Program-made: the position numbers and the translations under genes
Part shown: positions 35,641 to 46,950 of the stretch, one piece after another
Layout of the letters: the number at the start of each line of letters is the position of its first letter
Numbering within the stretch: position 1 is the stretch's first letter
Notes under the pieces: model-generated
Seen by the model: only the letters and a program-made list of their open reading frames with translations
Told to the model about the DNA's origin: nothing
The model's database searches: none
Origin: DATLWN01 sp964492895
GTDB lineage: Bacteria > Pseudomonadota > Zetaproteobacteria > Mariprofundales > Mariprofundaceae
Direction: 5' to 3'
Assembly: GCA_964492895.1 (NCBI GenBank)
Contig: CAZBLR010000008.1
Location: 4,898-68,897 of the forward strand
DNA length: 64,000 nucleotides

Positions 35641-36039
35641 TTAGCGCTTGGAGAACTGCGGCGCGCGGCGGGCCTTCTTCAGGCCATACTTCTTGCGCTC
35701 GACCTTGCGGGCGTCGCGGGTCAGGTAGCCGGCCTGCTTCAGTTCCGGACGCAGGCCCTCGTCGTAGGAAACCAGGGCGCGGGCCAGGCCATGGCGCACG
35801 GCGCCGGCCTGTCCGGAGAATCCACCACCGAACACGTTGACGCTGACGTCCAGCCGGCCGCCCATCTGGGCCTTGGTCAGCGGGGCCAGGGCCTCCTGGC
35901 GGATGATCTCGACCGGGAAGTACTCCTCGATATCGCGGCCGTTGACCTTCACCAGGCCCTTGCCGGGCTTGATGATCACGCGGGCCACGCTGCGCTTGCG
36001 GCGGCCGGTTCCACGATACTGCGTTTGTGCCTGTGCCAT
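35641..36039 (-). CDS. rpsI: 30S ribosomal protein S9
   Basis: A 132-residue ribosomal protein with the family pattern YRGTGRRKRSVARV at the start and the basic C-terminal tail ending FSKR, whose Arg reaches the P-site tRNA. It follows rplM by 15 bases, the universal rplM-rpsI operon. Confidence 0.98.
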   Translation of the reverse strand: MAQAQTQYRGTGRRKRSVARVIIKPGKGLVKVNGRDIEEYFPVEIIRQEALAPLTKAQMGGRLDVSVNVFGGGFSGQAGAVRHGLARALVSYDEGLRPELKQAGYLTRDARKVERKKYGLKKARRAPQFSKR

Positions 36040-36054
36040 GTTGGGTCCTCTTCC

Positions 36055-36486
36055 TTAATCCAGGTTCAGTGTCTGGGGCTTCTGGGCGGCGTGCGGATGC
36101 TCGCTGCCGGCGTAGACCTTCAGCTTGCTCAGCATGGCCCGGCCCAGCGGGTTCTTCGGCATCATGCCCTTGACCGCGAATTCGATGATGCGCTCCGGAT
36201 GCGTGGCACGCATCTCGCCGAGCTTGGTGCTCTTCAGCCCACCGACATAGCCGGTGTGGCGATGGTAGAACTTCTTCTCTTCCTTGCCGCCGGTGACGCG
36301 CACCTTCTCGGCATTGATGACGATGATGTGGTCGCCGCAGTCGGCGTGCGGGGTGTACTGCGGGCGATGCTTGCCGCGCAGCACGGTGGCGATCTTCGTG
36401 GCCAGGCGGCCGAGCACGACATCGCTGGCATCGATGACATACCAGTTGCGCTCGATATCTCCGGGGCGGACGGTCCAGGTACGCAT
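36055..36486 (-). CDS. rplM: 50S ribosomal protein L13
   Basis: A 143-residue early-assembly large-subunit protein. Recognised from WYVIDASDVVLGRLAT near residue 16, GDHIIVINAEKV near 50 and the MMPKNPLGRAML segment. First gene of the rplM-rpsI operon, divergent from hrcA. Confidence 0.98.
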   Translation of the reverse strand: MRTWTVRPGDIERNWYVIDASDVVLGRLATKIATVLRGKHRPQYTPHADCGDHIIVINAEKVRVTGGKEEKKFYHRHTGYVGGLKSTKLGEMRATHPERIIEFAVKGMMPKNPLGRAMLSKLKVYAGSEHPHAAQKPQTLNLD

Positions 36487-36595
36487 GCAGTGTTACTCCA
36501 TTCCGGCTATTCAGTAAGGCGGCGCAGTATAGGCCGGCGGGGATTGATGTCAAACGCATCCGGGCGTTTTGCGGCCGGCGTTCGAGGTTGTCGGC

Positions 36596-36622
36596 ATAGC
36601 ACTCGCGGTGGTAGAGTGCCAG
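36596..36622 (+). promoter_or_regulatory. CIRCE operator upstream of hrcA
   Basis: ATAGCACTC, nine bases, then GAGTGCCAG: 15 of 18 arm positions match the CIRCE consensus TTAGCACTC-N9-GAGTGCTAA with the exact spacing. A weak sigma-70-like pair (TTGTCG at 36588-36593, TAGAGT at 36612-36617) overlaps it. HrcA binding here would repress its own operon. Confidence 0.85.
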
Positions 36623-36707
36623 ACCGGTCGGGAACGGACCGTTCGCATGCCGGCCGGCACCGTTGCCGGCACGATTTTAAGATGGCGTTGCAGGAGCAGA
36701 TAGCGTC

Positions 36708-37730
36708 GTGAAAGAGCGTCACGAATACATCCTCGGCGAGGTGGTCAAGGCCTATCTCGATACCGGCCAGCCGGTCGGATCGCGCCTGATCTCCGAACAG
36801 GCGGAGCTGGGCCTGAGCCCGGCGACGATCCGCAATGTCATGAACGACCTGGAGCGCGCCGGCCTGCTCTATTCGCCGCACACCTCCGCCGGCCGCGTGC
36901 CCACCGACACCGGTCTGCGTTATTTCGTCGACAGCCTGATGGTGGTCGACCGCGATATCAGCGCCCGCCTGGATGCGGAAGTGGCGCAGAGCCTGGCCGG
37001 GGCTGCCGACACCAAGGGTGTGCTGAGAAAGGCCAGCGACGAGTTGGCGGTGCTGACCCATTTCGCGGGGCTGGTGACCGTGCACGAGAAGCGGATCAGC
37101 CATATCCGCAGCATCAGCCTGATCCCGGTGGCCTCCGAGCGCATGCTGGCGGTCATCGTCTCCGATGCCGGCGAGGTGCAGAACCGGCTGCTGACGCGCC
37201 CGCCGCAGATGGACGATGCCGCCCTGGCGCAGGCCTCCGAGCGCCTCAACGACCTGCTGCGCGATTGCGATCTGGCCGAGATGCGCCGGCGCCTGATCCG
37301 CGAGATGGAGGCCGATCGCCTGAAGGTGCGCGGGCTGATCGAGGATCTGAAGAACTGGGCTGAGGCATCGGAGTTGCAGGAGCCCGAGATCTTCGTGCGC
37401 GGACAGCCGCAGCTGCTCGAGTTCCCCGAACTCGGCATGCTGGACACGGTGCGTTCGCTGATGTCCGCGTTCGAGGAGAAGGAGCGCCTGCTGGACCTGG
37501 TCGATGAGGTCGAGCGCGCGGATACGGGCGTCAAGATCTTCATCGGACGCGAGCACGCGCTGGTGAACATGGAACAGGTTTCGATGGTACTGGCCCGCTA
37601 TCGCGGTGCCGACAGCGTCGTGGGCACGCTCGGGGTCATCGGCCCGCGCCGCATGCATTACGACCGCGTGCTGCCCATCGTCGACTGTACGGCCCGTTGG
37701 GTCAGCCGCATGTTAGGAGGACAGCATTGA
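36708..37730 (+). CDS. hrcA: Heat-inducible transcription repressor HrcA
   Basis: A 340-residue repressor of class I heat-shock genes, which binds CIRCE and needs GroEL to fold. The N-terminal winged helix is typical (VGSRLISEQAELGLSPATIRNVMNDLERAGLL, HTSAGRVPTD) and the C-terminal dimer/GAF-like region ends LGVIGPRRMHYDRVLPIV. The start is GTG at 36708 with GGAG about ten bases upstream. A CIRCE element lies about 90 bases before the start. The stop overlaps the grpE start. Confidence 0.96.
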   Translation: MKERHEYILGEVVKAYLDTGQPVGSRLISEQAELGLSPATIRNVMNDLERAGLLYSPHTSAGRVPTDTGLRYFVDSLMVVDRDISARLDAEVAQSLAGAADTKGVLRKASDELAVLTHFAGLVTVHEKRISHIRSISLIPVASERMLAVIVSDAGEVQNRLLTRPPQMDDAALAQASERLNDLLRDCDLAEMRRRLIREMEADRLKVRGLIEDLKNWAEASELQEPEIFVRGQPQLLEFPELGMLDTVRSLMSAFEEKERLLDLVDEVERADTGVKIFIGREHALVNMEQVSMVLARYRGADSVVGTLGVIGPRRMHYDRVLPIVDCTARWVSRMLGGQH

Positions 37731-38284
37731 CGAGCAAACACAAGGACAAGGCACAGCCGGAGAGCAAGGTCGACGAGACGATGGCGCCCGAAGCCGGTGA
37801 GGCGGCGCAGTCCCCGGAGGAGAGAATCGCCGCGCTCGAGGCCGAGCTGCAGCAGGCACGCGAGGAGGTGCTGCGCGCCCATGCCGAGATGGAGAACGTG
37901 CGCCGGCGTACCCAGCGCGAGGTCGAGGATGCGCGCCGCTTCGCCATCGAGAAGTTCGCGACGGCCCTGCTCGATGTCGTGGACAACCTGGAACGGGCGC
38001 TGGCGGTGCCGGAGGGCAACGAGAAGGCGTTGCGCGACGGCGTGCGGCTGACGCTGGATAGCTGGATGGCCACGATCGGCCGCTTCGGCATGGAGCGGGT
38101 CGAGGCCGAGGGCACGCCCTTCGATCCCCATCATCACGAGGCCCTGGCGCATGTCCCGCACGAGGCGGAGGAGGGCACCGTCGTGGCCCAGCATGTGGCG
38201 GGTTACCTGTTGAACGGCCGCCTGATCCGGCCGGCCAAGGTGCTGGTGTCGCGCGGCAAGGACGAGGACGACGCGGGGGCTTGA
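37727..38284 (+). CDS. grpE: Nucleotide exchange factor GrpE
   Basis: A 185-residue DnaK co-chaperone: a charged N-terminal part, a long coiled coil (about 40-85), the helical bundle and a beta-wing domain with GTPFDPHHHEAL. The start is an unusual TTG at 37727, chosen because AGGAGG lies six bases before it; the TTG overlaps the hrcA stop (TTGA), which suggests coupling. A sigma-32 promoter for dnaK begins at its stop codon. Confidence 0.95.
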   Translation: MTSKHKDKAQPESKVDETMAPEAGEAAQSPEERIAALEAELQQAREEVLRAHAEMENVRRRTQREVEDARRFAIEKFATALLDVVDNLERALAVPEGNEKALRDGVRLTLDSWMATIGRFGMERVEAEGTPFDPHHHEALAHVPHEAEEGTVVAQHVAGYLLNGRLIRPAKVLVSRGKDEDDAGA

Positions 38285-38308
38285 AACCCGGCCGCACCGT
38301 CCCCATAC
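38280..38308 (+). promoter_or_regulatory. Sigma-32 heat-shock promoter for dnaK
   Basis: CTTGAAA (38280-38286) and CCCCATAC (38301-38308) are separated by 14 bases, a near-consensus sigma-32 promoter. The -35 element overlaps the grpE stop codon, giving dnaK-dnaJ a private promoter inside the hrcA operon. Confidence 0.85.
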
Positions 38309-38362
38309 AGTCCGTGAAGCGCATTTTGCGGGCACTGAAACGATTCGAACGGAGAGATGAAC

Positions 38363-40282
<1,920 letters not shown>

Positions 40283-40298
40283 TCCCTGACATGCCGGC

Positions 40299-40330
40299 AC
40301 GGGAGCAGGGCGTCATCGCTCTGCTCCCGT
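40299..40330 (+). terminator. Strong stem-loop between dnaK and dnaJ
   Basis: A 14-bp stem (40299-40312 with 40317-40330, one G-U pair) with a TCAT loop. It is followed only by TGCTTTGCC, so it is more likely a partial terminator or an mRNA-stabilising hairpin that lowers dnaJ relative to dnaK. Confidence 0.6.
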
Positions 40331-40379
40331 TGCTTTGCCGGTCAGGGTGCGTGAAGGTGAGGGGGTAACGAGGGCAGCA

Positions 40380-41534
40380 ATGGCAACCAAGCGTGACTAT
40401 TACGAGATTCTGGGCGTGGGCAAGGACGCGGACCTGAATGCGATCAAGCGTGCCTACCGCAAGCTGGCCATGAAGTATCATCCGGACCGCAATCCGGACG
40501 ATGCGGAGGCGGCGGAGCAGTTCCGAGAGGTCACCGAGGCCTATGAGGTGCTGTCCGACAAGGACAAGCGCGTCCGCTACGATCAGTACGGCCATGCCGG
40601 TGTCGATGCCCAGATGCAGGACTTCTGGGGCCACGGCGGCTTCCAGGATTCCCATGCCTTCCGCGACTTCGGCGACATGTTCGGCGATGTGTTCGGCGAC
40701 CTGTTCGGGTTCGGCGGTGGCGGCGGTGGTCGCGCGAGCAACCGCGGCGCCGACCTGCGTTATGACCTGAGCCTGAGCCTCGAGGAGGCAGCGGCCGGGC
40801 GCGAGGTGGAGCTCGACATCCCGCGCCACGTGGAATGCGAGACCTGCCATGGCTCCGGCGCGCGTCCGGGCACGCATCCCGTTCCCTGTTCGACCTGCGG
40901 TGGCCACGGCCAGGTGCAGATGACGCAGGGCTTCTTCGCCGTACGCCGTACCTGCCCGGCCTGCCACGGGCGCGGGGTGCGCATCGAGTCGCCGTGCGCG
41001 GACTGCGGTGGCACCGGGCGGGTGCGCAAGCAGCACAAGCTGAAGGTGCGTATCCCGGCTGGCGTCTACGACGGGGCGCAGGTGCGTGTCGGCGGCCAGG
41101 GCGAGGCCGGCGTGCAGGGCGGCCCGCCGGGCGACCTGTACATCGTCGTGACGCTGAAGAAGCACCCGATCTTCGAGCGCGACGGCGCGGACCTGCATTG
41201 CGCCATGCCCATCACCTTCCCGCAGGCGGCGCTGGGGGCGGAGGTCGAGGCCCCGACGCTGACCGGCCGCATCAAGATCCGCATCCCTGCGGGATCGGAC
41301 GACGGCAAGGTCTTCCGCCTGAAGGGGCACGGGGTGCTGGACCTGCGCACCGGCCACAAGGGCGACCTGTATGTGAAGACGCGCATCGCCGTGCCGCGCA
41401 AGCTGACCCCGAAGCAGGAGGAGCTGCTGCGCGAGTTTGCCCAGGTCACGGGTGACGACGTCTATCCCGAGCGCTCGTCCTTCCTCGATAAGGCCAAGAA
41501 ATTCTGGGATGATCTGGCCGGGGAGGTCAAATGA
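40380..41534 (+). CDS. dnaJ: Chaperone DnaJ (Hsp40)
   Basis: A 384-residue DnaK partner. The J domain has the HPD motif (KYHPDRNPDD), then a Gly/Phe-rich stretch, four zinc-binding CxxCxGxG repeats (CETCHGSG, CSTCGGHG, CPACHGRG, CADCGGTG) and the C-terminal substrate domains. All four repeats are intact. GAGGG precedes the ATG. The stop overlaps the dapB start by four bases. Confidence 0.98.
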   Translation: MATKRDYYEILGVGKDADLNAIKRAYRKLAMKYHPDRNPDDAEAAEQFREVTEAYEVLSDKDKRVRYDQYGHAGVDAQMQDFWGHGGFQDSHAFRDFGDMFGDVFGDLFGFGGGGGGRASNRGADLRYDLSLSLEEAAAGREVELDIPRHVECETCHGSGARPGTHPVPCSTCGGHGQVQMTQGFFAVRRTCPACHGRGVRIESPCADCGGTGRVRKQHKLKVRIPAGVYDGAQVRVGGQGEAGVQGGPPGDLYIVVTLKKHPIFERDGADLHCAMPITFPQAALGAEVEAPTLTGRIKIRIPAGSDDGKVFRLKGHGVLDLRTGHKGDLYVKTRIAVPRKLTPKQEELLREFAQVTGDDVYPERSSFLDKAKKFWDDLAGEVK

Positions 41535-42334
41535 TGCGCGTGATCGTCGTCGGCGCCTCCGGGCGCATGGGCCGGATGCTGGTGCGTGCCATCAGCGAGG
41601 CCGAGGGTGCCGAACTGGTCGGGGCCACCGAGCGGCCGGGATCCGGCTGGATCGGCCAGGATGTTGGCACGCTGGCGGGCCTGTCCGGGCTCGGGGTGAC
41701 GGTCGTCGATGCCCTGGATGCCTGTCCCGAAGCCGATGTCATCATCGATTTTACGGCCCCGCAGGCCACGCTGGCGCATGCGGCCTTCGCCGCCGGCAAG
41801 GGCATGCGCATGGTCATCGGTACCACGGGCTTCGAGCCGGAGATGTTGGCGGAGCTCAAGAAGACGCTGGCCGGCGTGCCGGTGGTCATGGCGGCCAATT
41901 ATTCGGTCGGCGTGACGCTGGCGCTGGAGCTGATCCGCCAGGCGGCCGCCGTGCTCGGCGAGGATTACGATGCCGAGATCTTCGAGGCGCACCACAAGCA
42001 CAAGGTCGATGCCCCGTCCGGCACGGCGCTGGCCATGGGCCGGGCCCTGGCCGACGGGCGCGGCGTGGATCTGGACGATGCGGCCGTCTATGCCCGCCAG
42101 GGCATCACCGGCCCGCGCCAGCCCGGAAGCATCGGTTTCTCGGTGATCCGTGCCGGCAATATCGTCGGCGAGCATTCGGCGAAGTTCGTCTCCGATGAGG
42201 AACGCGTGGAGATCAACCACATCGCATCCGACCGCATGGTGTTCGCGCGCGGCGCGGTGCGCGCCGCCGGCTGGCTGATGGATCAGAAGCCGGGCTGGTA
42301 CGACATGCGCGATGTGCTCGGTCTCAGGGACTGA
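41531..42334 (+). CDS. dapB: 4-hydroxy-tetrahydrodipicolinate reductase
   Basis: Reduces the cyclic intermediate of lysine/diaminopimelate synthesis with NAD(P)H. It is 267 residues long with the dinucleotide motif VGASGRMG at the start and the substrate/catalytic segment EAHHKHKVDAPSGTAL near residue 155. It overlaps dnaJ by four bases (ATGA). lysC in the same window supplies the first step of this pathway, but the genes are not co-transcribed. Confidence 0.97.
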   Translation: MMRVIVVGASGRMGRMLVRAISEAEGAELVGATERPGSGWIGQDVGTLAGLSGLGVTVVDALDACPEADVIIDFTAPQATLAHAAFAAGKGMRMVIGTTGFEPEMLAELKKTLAGVPVVMAANYSVGVTLALELIRQAAAVLGEDYDAEIFEAHHKHKVDAPSGTALAMGRALADGRGVDLDDAAVYARQGITGPRQPGSIGFSVIRAGNIVGEHSAKFVSDEERVEINHIASDRMVFARGAVRAAGWLMDQKPGWYDMRDVLGLRD

Positions 42335-42395
42335 CGTTCCGAACCTCTGTGTCGGCGACCGGCCGCTTGCGGCCGCCACGCGTGGGCGCTAGACC

Positions 42396-43424
42396 ATGGA
42401 CATGAGTGATTCATCGTTGCGCGACATCACCGTGATAGGGGCGGGCCCCGCCGGCATGTATGCCGTGTTCTGCGCGGCCATGCAGGATCTGAGCTGCCAT
42501 CTGGTCGACGCCTTGCCCGAGCTCGGCGGGCAGTTGGCGGCGCTGTACCCGGACAAGCCGATCTACGATCTGCCCGGTTTCCCCGACATCCTGGCCGGCC
42601 AGTTCTGCGAGCACCTGAAGCAGCAGATGCACCCTGCGCAACCGAACACGGTGCTGGGCGAGCGCGTCGTCGGCATCGACGGCGAGCCCGGCGCCATGCG
42701 CTGCCATACCGACTCCGGCCGGGTGCTGGCATCGTCGGTCGTGCTGCTGGCCGGCGGCAAGGGCGCGTTCAAGCCGCGCCGGCCCGGCATCGACGGCATC
42801 GAGCCGTACGAGGGCAAGAGCGTGTTTCTGAGCGTGCCGAAAGGCTTCGACTGGGCGGGCAAGCGCGTGGTCGTGCAGGGCGGCGGCGATTCGGCGCTCG
42901 ATTGGGCGGTGCGCCTGGTCGAGCTGGGGGCCGAGGTGGCGCTGGTGCATCGACGGGGCTCGTTCCGGGCCCATCCGCGGACGGTGAGCCAGTTCCGGGA
43001 GCTGGCCGAGGCGGGCAAGGCCCGCATGCTGGTGCCGGCGAGCGTGCGTACCCTGTCGGGAGATCAGGCATCGGGCCGGTTGCAGACGCTTATCCTGAAC
43101 ACGCCGGACGGGGAAATGGCGCTTGCAACCGACATCTGGCTACCCTTGCTCGGCGTGCTCAGTGATCCGGGGCCGATGGCCGACTGGGGGCTCGATATGG
43201 CCGACGGGCGCATTCCGGTCGATCCCGCGGCGATGACGACCGTCCGTCCCGGCATCCATGCCATCGGCGATCTCGTCACCTATGCCGGCAAATACGATCT
43301 TCTGGTCACCGGCTTCGCCGAGGCGGCGGTCGCCGCGCGCGCCATGTTTTCCGTGTGCCGGCCCGGTCAGCGACTGTCGCACGAGTTCTCGACACACAAG
43401 GGCATCCCGCACCTCCCCGTCTGA
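42396..43424 (+). CDS. Ferredoxin-NADP reductase, thioredoxin-reductase-like type
   Basis: A 342-residue flavoprotein. The FAD motif VIGAGPAGMYAVF is at the start, ELGGQLAALYPDKPIYDLPGF follows, the NADPH motif VVQGGGDSALDWA lies near residue 155, and the second FAD block GIHAIGDLVTYAGK near 290. There is no CxxC redox pair, which separates this family from thioredoxin reductase. It is expected to pass electrons between NADPH and ferredoxin. It stands alone, about 100 bases ahead of the beta-oxidation operon. Confidence 0.92.
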   Translation: MDMSDSSLRDITVIGAGPAGMYAVFCAAMQDLSCHLVDALPELGGQLAALYPDKPIYDLPGFPDILAGQFCEHLKQQMHPAQPNTVLGERVVGIDGEPGAMRCHTDSGRVLASSVVLLAGGKGAFKPRRPGIDGIEPYEGKSVFLSVPKGFDWAGKRVVVQGGGDSALDWAVRLVELGAEVALVHRRGSFRAHPRTVSQFRELAEAGKARMLVPASVRTLSGDQASGRLQTLILNTPDGEMALATDIWLPLLGVLSDPGPMADWGLDMADGRIPVDPAAMTTVRPGIHAIGDLVTYAGKYDLLVTGFAEAAVAARAMFSVCRPGQRLSHEFSTHKGIPHLPV

Positions 43425-43528
43425 TTTCGCACCTTGCCCGGACCTGCCGTTTGCGCTTGTATGGCATGCACGCGCGGCTTGCGCCGGCACAGGCTTTGCA
43501 CTACTAGATACCACGATAGGGGTGATGC

Positions 43529-44884
43529 ATGGCGGTCAAACGCGGGACGGTTCCACGGCAGACGACACGGCAGCGGCAGCCCGATCCGCGCGAGGTCGTC
43601 GTCGTGGCCGGGGTGCGCACGCCGATGGGCAAGTTCGGGGGCTATTTCGCCCGGATGACCGCCGTCGACCTGGCGGCGGTGGCGATCCGCGAGCTGATGG
43701 CAAGATCGCCGGTCGGCACCGAGCAGCTGGATGCGGTCATCATCGGCAATGTCATCCAGCCGGCCGATGCGGCCAATATCGCGCGCGTCATCGCGCTGAC
43801 GGCCGGCGTGCCGCGCCGGGTGCCGGCCCATACCGTGCACCGCAACTGTGCTTCCGGCATGCAGGCCGTGACGGACGCGGCGGAGAAGATCCAGGCCGGG
43901 CGGGCGGATGTGGTGCTGGCCGGCGGCGTGGAATCGATGAGCCATGCCCCGCTGCTGTTCCACGACGATTTCCGGGTCGCCCTCTCGCGCCTGCAGCGCG
44001 CCAAGGGGATCGCCGCCAGGGCGAGGGGCCTCATGGACGTCGGGCGGGCGCACTGGCGGCCGCGCGCGGCCCTGCTCGAGGGGCTGACCGATCCGACCGT
44101 GAACCTGAACATGGGCCAGACCGCCGAGGTGCTGGCGCGCGAGTTCGCCATCACGCGGCGGGAACAGGATGCATTCTCGCTGGCCAGCCACCAGCGCGCG
44201 GATGCGGCCTGGAACGACGGCTGGTTCGACGAGGAGGTGGTGCACGTCTTCCCCGAGCCGAGCTATGTGCCGGTGCACCGGGATGAAGGCATCCGCGCCG
44301 GCCAGACGATCGAGGCCCTGACCAAGCTCAAGCCGGCGTTCGAGAAGCCGCTCGGGACGGTGACGCCCGGCAACAGCTCCCAGATCACCGATGGCGCGGC
44401 GATGCTGCTGCTGACGCACCGGCAGAAGGCCGAGGCCGAGGGCTGGCCGATCCTCGGCCACCTGTACGACTGGGAGTACGCCGGCTGCGATCCGGCACGC
44501 ATGGGCCTGGGGCCGGTGCATGCCAGCCATCGCCTGCTGAGCCGTCGCGGCATGGGCATGCGGCAGATGGACCGGGTGGAGATCAACGAGGCCTTCGCGG
44601 CGCAGGTGCTGGCCTGCCTGAAGGCCATGGAATCGAAGTCATTCGCCGAGCGCGCGCTCGGCGGCGCAGCGCCGATGGGTGCCCCCGACGCCGAGCGCCT
44701 GAACGTGCACGGCGGCGCCGTGGCCATGGGGCATCCGGTCGGCATGTCCGGGGCGCGCCTGGTGCTGACGCTGCTGCGCCAGCTCAAGCGGGACACGGGC
44801 GGCGGCTTCGGACTGGCCACGCTGTGCGTCGGCGGCGGCCAGGGCGGTGCGGTGCTGGTGGGGAGTGAACCATGGAAGTCCTGA
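43529..44884 (+). CDS. Acetyl-CoA acyltransferase (thiolase, FadI-like)
   Basis: A 451-residue thiolase that cleaves 3-ketoacyl-CoA in beta-oxidation. The nucleophile Cys is in HRNCASGMQA, the His in NVHGGAVAMGHPVGMSGARL, and the second Cys in CVGGGQGGA. The N-terminal extension of about 20 basic residues before VVVVAGVRTPMGKFGG is unusual in composition but no targeting role is evident. Its last 13 bases overlap the next gene, matching FadI/FadJ-type pairs. Confidence 0.93.
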   Translation: MAVKRGTVPRQTTRQRQPDPREVVVVAGVRTPMGKFGGYFARMTAVDLAAVAIRELMARSPVGTEQLDAVIIGNVIQPADAANIARVIALTAGVPRRVPAHTVHRNCASGMQAVTDAAEKIQAGRADVVLAGGVESMSHAPLLFHDDFRVALSRLQRAKGIAARARGLMDVGRAHWRPRAALLEGLTDPTVNLNMGQTAEVLAREFAITRREQDAFSLASHQRADAAWNDGWFDEEVVHVFPEPSYVPVHRDEGIRAGQTIEALTKLKPAFEKPLGTVTPGNSSQITDGAAMLLLTHRQKAEAEGWPILGHLYDWEYAGCDPARMGLGPVHASHRLLSRRGMGMRQMDRVEINEAFAAQVLACLKAMESKSFAERALGGAAPMGAPDAERLNVHGGAVAMGHPVGMSGARLVLTLLRQLKRDTGGGFGLATLCVGGGQGGAVLVGSEPWKS

Positions 44885-46950
44885 GCCTGAAACGTGAGGG
44901 CGATACCGCCCGGCTGGTGTTTGCGCGCAGCGACAAGGCGGTCAATGTGCTCGATGCCGCCTGCATGGAGCAGCTCGAGGCGCAGCTTGCCGCCCTGGAG
45001 CAGGAGCCGCCGCGCCTGCTGGTCGTCGAAAGCGCCATGCCCGGCTGTTTCGTCGCCGGCGCCGACATCGATGCGATCGCTGCGGTCACGGATGCCGGCG
45101 AGGCGCAGCGGCTGGCCGAGCGCGGGCAGTCCCTGTGCCGGCGCATCGAGGATCTGCCGTCGATCTCGGTGGCGGTGGTGAACGGCGCCTGCATGGGCGG
45201 CGGCCTGGAACTGGCGCTGGCCTGCGACCACATCATCGCCGTGCGTGACGGCAAGACGCAATTGGCGCTGCCCGAGATCAAGATCGGCATCCACCCGGGC
45301 TTCGGCGGCTGCGTGCGCCTGCCGCGGCGCGTGGGCTGGCCCCGGGCCGTGGAGATGATCATGAGCGGCCGGCCTGTCGACGCCGAGCGGGCGCGCAGGA
45401 TCGGGCTGGCGGCCCTGGCCTGCCATCCGGAGCAGATCGAGGCGGCGGTGCAGCACGCGGCGGCGCTCGGCAAGGCGCGCCGCCGCGGGGTGCGTCCGCG
45501 CTGGCTGCGCCTGTGGCCGGCGAGGCGCCTGTTCTTCTCGCAGGCCAGGAAACGGACCTTCGCGCACTTCAGGCACCTGGAGCTTGCGGACAGCTATCCG
45601 GCGGTACCGGCGGCGCTAAACCTGCTCGAGGAGATCGTGGGTCTCGCCGACGGCCAGGCCTACGCACGTGAGGCCGAGTCGCTGGGGCGCCTCGCGGTCA
45701 CCCCGACCTGCAAGAACCTGATCCGTGTCTTCCATCTGGGCCAGGCCCTGACCAAGCAGGAAGCGGTGAAGCGGGGCAGGGAAGCGGCGAAGGCGATCGG
45801 GCATACGGCAGTCTTCGGGGCCGGTGCCATGGGCAGCGGCATCGCCTGGGTGGCGACCAGGACCGGCGATGTCGACCTGCACGATGTCTCGGAGGAGGCG
45901 GTCGGGCGCGGCCTGAAGGCCATCGCGCGCTTCGCCAGGCGCGATGCCGGACGCATGCGCCGCATCCGTCCGGTACTCGACCGCTCCGGCCTCGGCCGTT
46001 GCGGGGCGGTGATCGAGGCCGTGCTCGAGGACATGGAGATCAAGCGTCAGTTGTGGAGCGAGGTCGAGAAGGCCGTCCATCCCGGGACGCTGCTGCTGAC
46101 CAACACCTCCTCGCTGTCCGTCAGCGAGATGCAGAAGCATGCCCTGCATCCGGAACGTATGGCCGGCCTGCATTTTTTCAACCCGGCACCGAAGATGCCG
46201 CTGGTCGAGGTGGTGGCCGGCGCCAAGACGGCGGCAAACGTGCTCGATACGACGGCGGCGCTGGCTGCCGCCTGGGGCAAGTATCCGGTGATCGTCGCCG
46301 ATCGGCCGGGGTTTCTGGTCAACCGCTGCCTGATGCCCTACATGGCGGCGGCATTGTCACTGGTGGAGCGGGGCCAGAAGCCCCAGCACGTGGACGGGGC
46401 GCTGAAGGCCTTCGGCATGCCGATGGGGGCCCTTGAGCTGGCCGACCGCGTCGGGCTGGACATCTGCCTGCATGTCGGGCGCCATCTGTCCGAGGCCTTC
46501 GGCGAGCGCTTCGCCATGCCCGGCTGGTTCTCGCGCATGGTCGACGATGGCCTGCTCGGGGAGAAATCCGGGCGTGGCTTCTTCGTCTACGCCAACGGGG
46601 ACATCAGTGGCCTGAACCCGGACCTGCCGCAATACCTCAGTACCGTGGATACGGCCGAACGCGAATCGAATGCCGATATCGGCCACGATGCGGCCTCCCC
46701 GATGCCGGATACGGCCGTCGTGCATGCCTGTATGGTGCCGATGCTGATCGAGGCCCTGGCCTGCCTGGGCGAGGGCACCGTGGCTGCGCCCGACCAGCTC
46801 GACGCCGCCCTGGTGTTCGGTATCGGCTTCCCGCCGTTCCGTGGTGGGCTGCTGCATTATTTCGCGGGCATGCCCAGGGATGAACCGGGCAAGCTGATCA
46901 GCGGGCTGGGCCTGGAGTTGCCGTCGAATCTTGACGCCATCCATGGCTGA
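44872..46950 (+). CDS. FadJ-type enoyl-CoA hydratase / 3-hydroxyacyl-CoA dehydrogenase
   Basis: A 692-residue bifunctional beta-oxidation enzyme. The hydratase domain (1-185) keeps both catalytic Glu residues (GGGLELALACD and LALPEIKIG). The dehydrogenase has the NAD motif FGAGAMGSGIAW near residue 310, the catalytic His in GLHFFNPAPKMPLVEV, and two C-terminal domains. It overlaps the thiolase by 13 bases and the acyl-CoA ligase by 8, so the three form one operon. No acyl-CoA dehydrogenase is adjacent. Confidence 0.95.
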   Translation: MEVLSLKREGDTARLVFARSDKAVNVLDAACMEQLEAQLAALEQEPPRLLVVESAMPGCFVAGADIDAIAAVTDAGEAQRLAERGQSLCRRIEDLPSISVAVVNGACMGGGLELALACDHIIAVRDGKTQLALPEIKIGIHPGFGGCVRLPRRVGWPRAVEMIMSGRPVDAERARRIGLAALACHPEQIEAAVQHAAALGKARRRGVRPRWLRLWPARRLFFSQARKRTFAHFRHLELADSYPAVPAALNLLEEIVGLADGQAYAREAESLGRLAVTPTCKNLIRVFHLGQALTKQEAVKRGREAAKAIGHTAVFGAGAMGSGIAWVATRTGDVDLHDVSEEAVGRGLKAIARFARRDAGRMRRIRPVLDRSGLGRCGAVIEAVLEDMEIKRQLWSEVEKAVHPGTLLLTNTSSLSVSEMQKHALHPERMAGLHFFNPAPKMPLVEVVAGAKTAANVLDTTAALAAAWGKYPVIVADRPGFLVNRCLMPYMAAALSLVERGQKPQHVDGALKAFGMPMGALELADRVGLDICLHVGRHLSEAFGERFAMPGWFSRMVDDGLLGEKSGRGFFVYANGDISGLNPDLPQYLSTVDTAERESNADIGHDAASPMPDTAVVHACMVPMLIEALACLGEGTVAAPDQLDAALVFGIGFPPFRGGLLHYFAGMPRDEPGKLISGLGLELPSNLDAIHG

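Noticed and set aside
42360..42375. GC hairpin after dapB as a terminator
   Set aside because: A 7-bp stem with a 2-base loop and no T-tract; more likely chance in GC-rich DNA.
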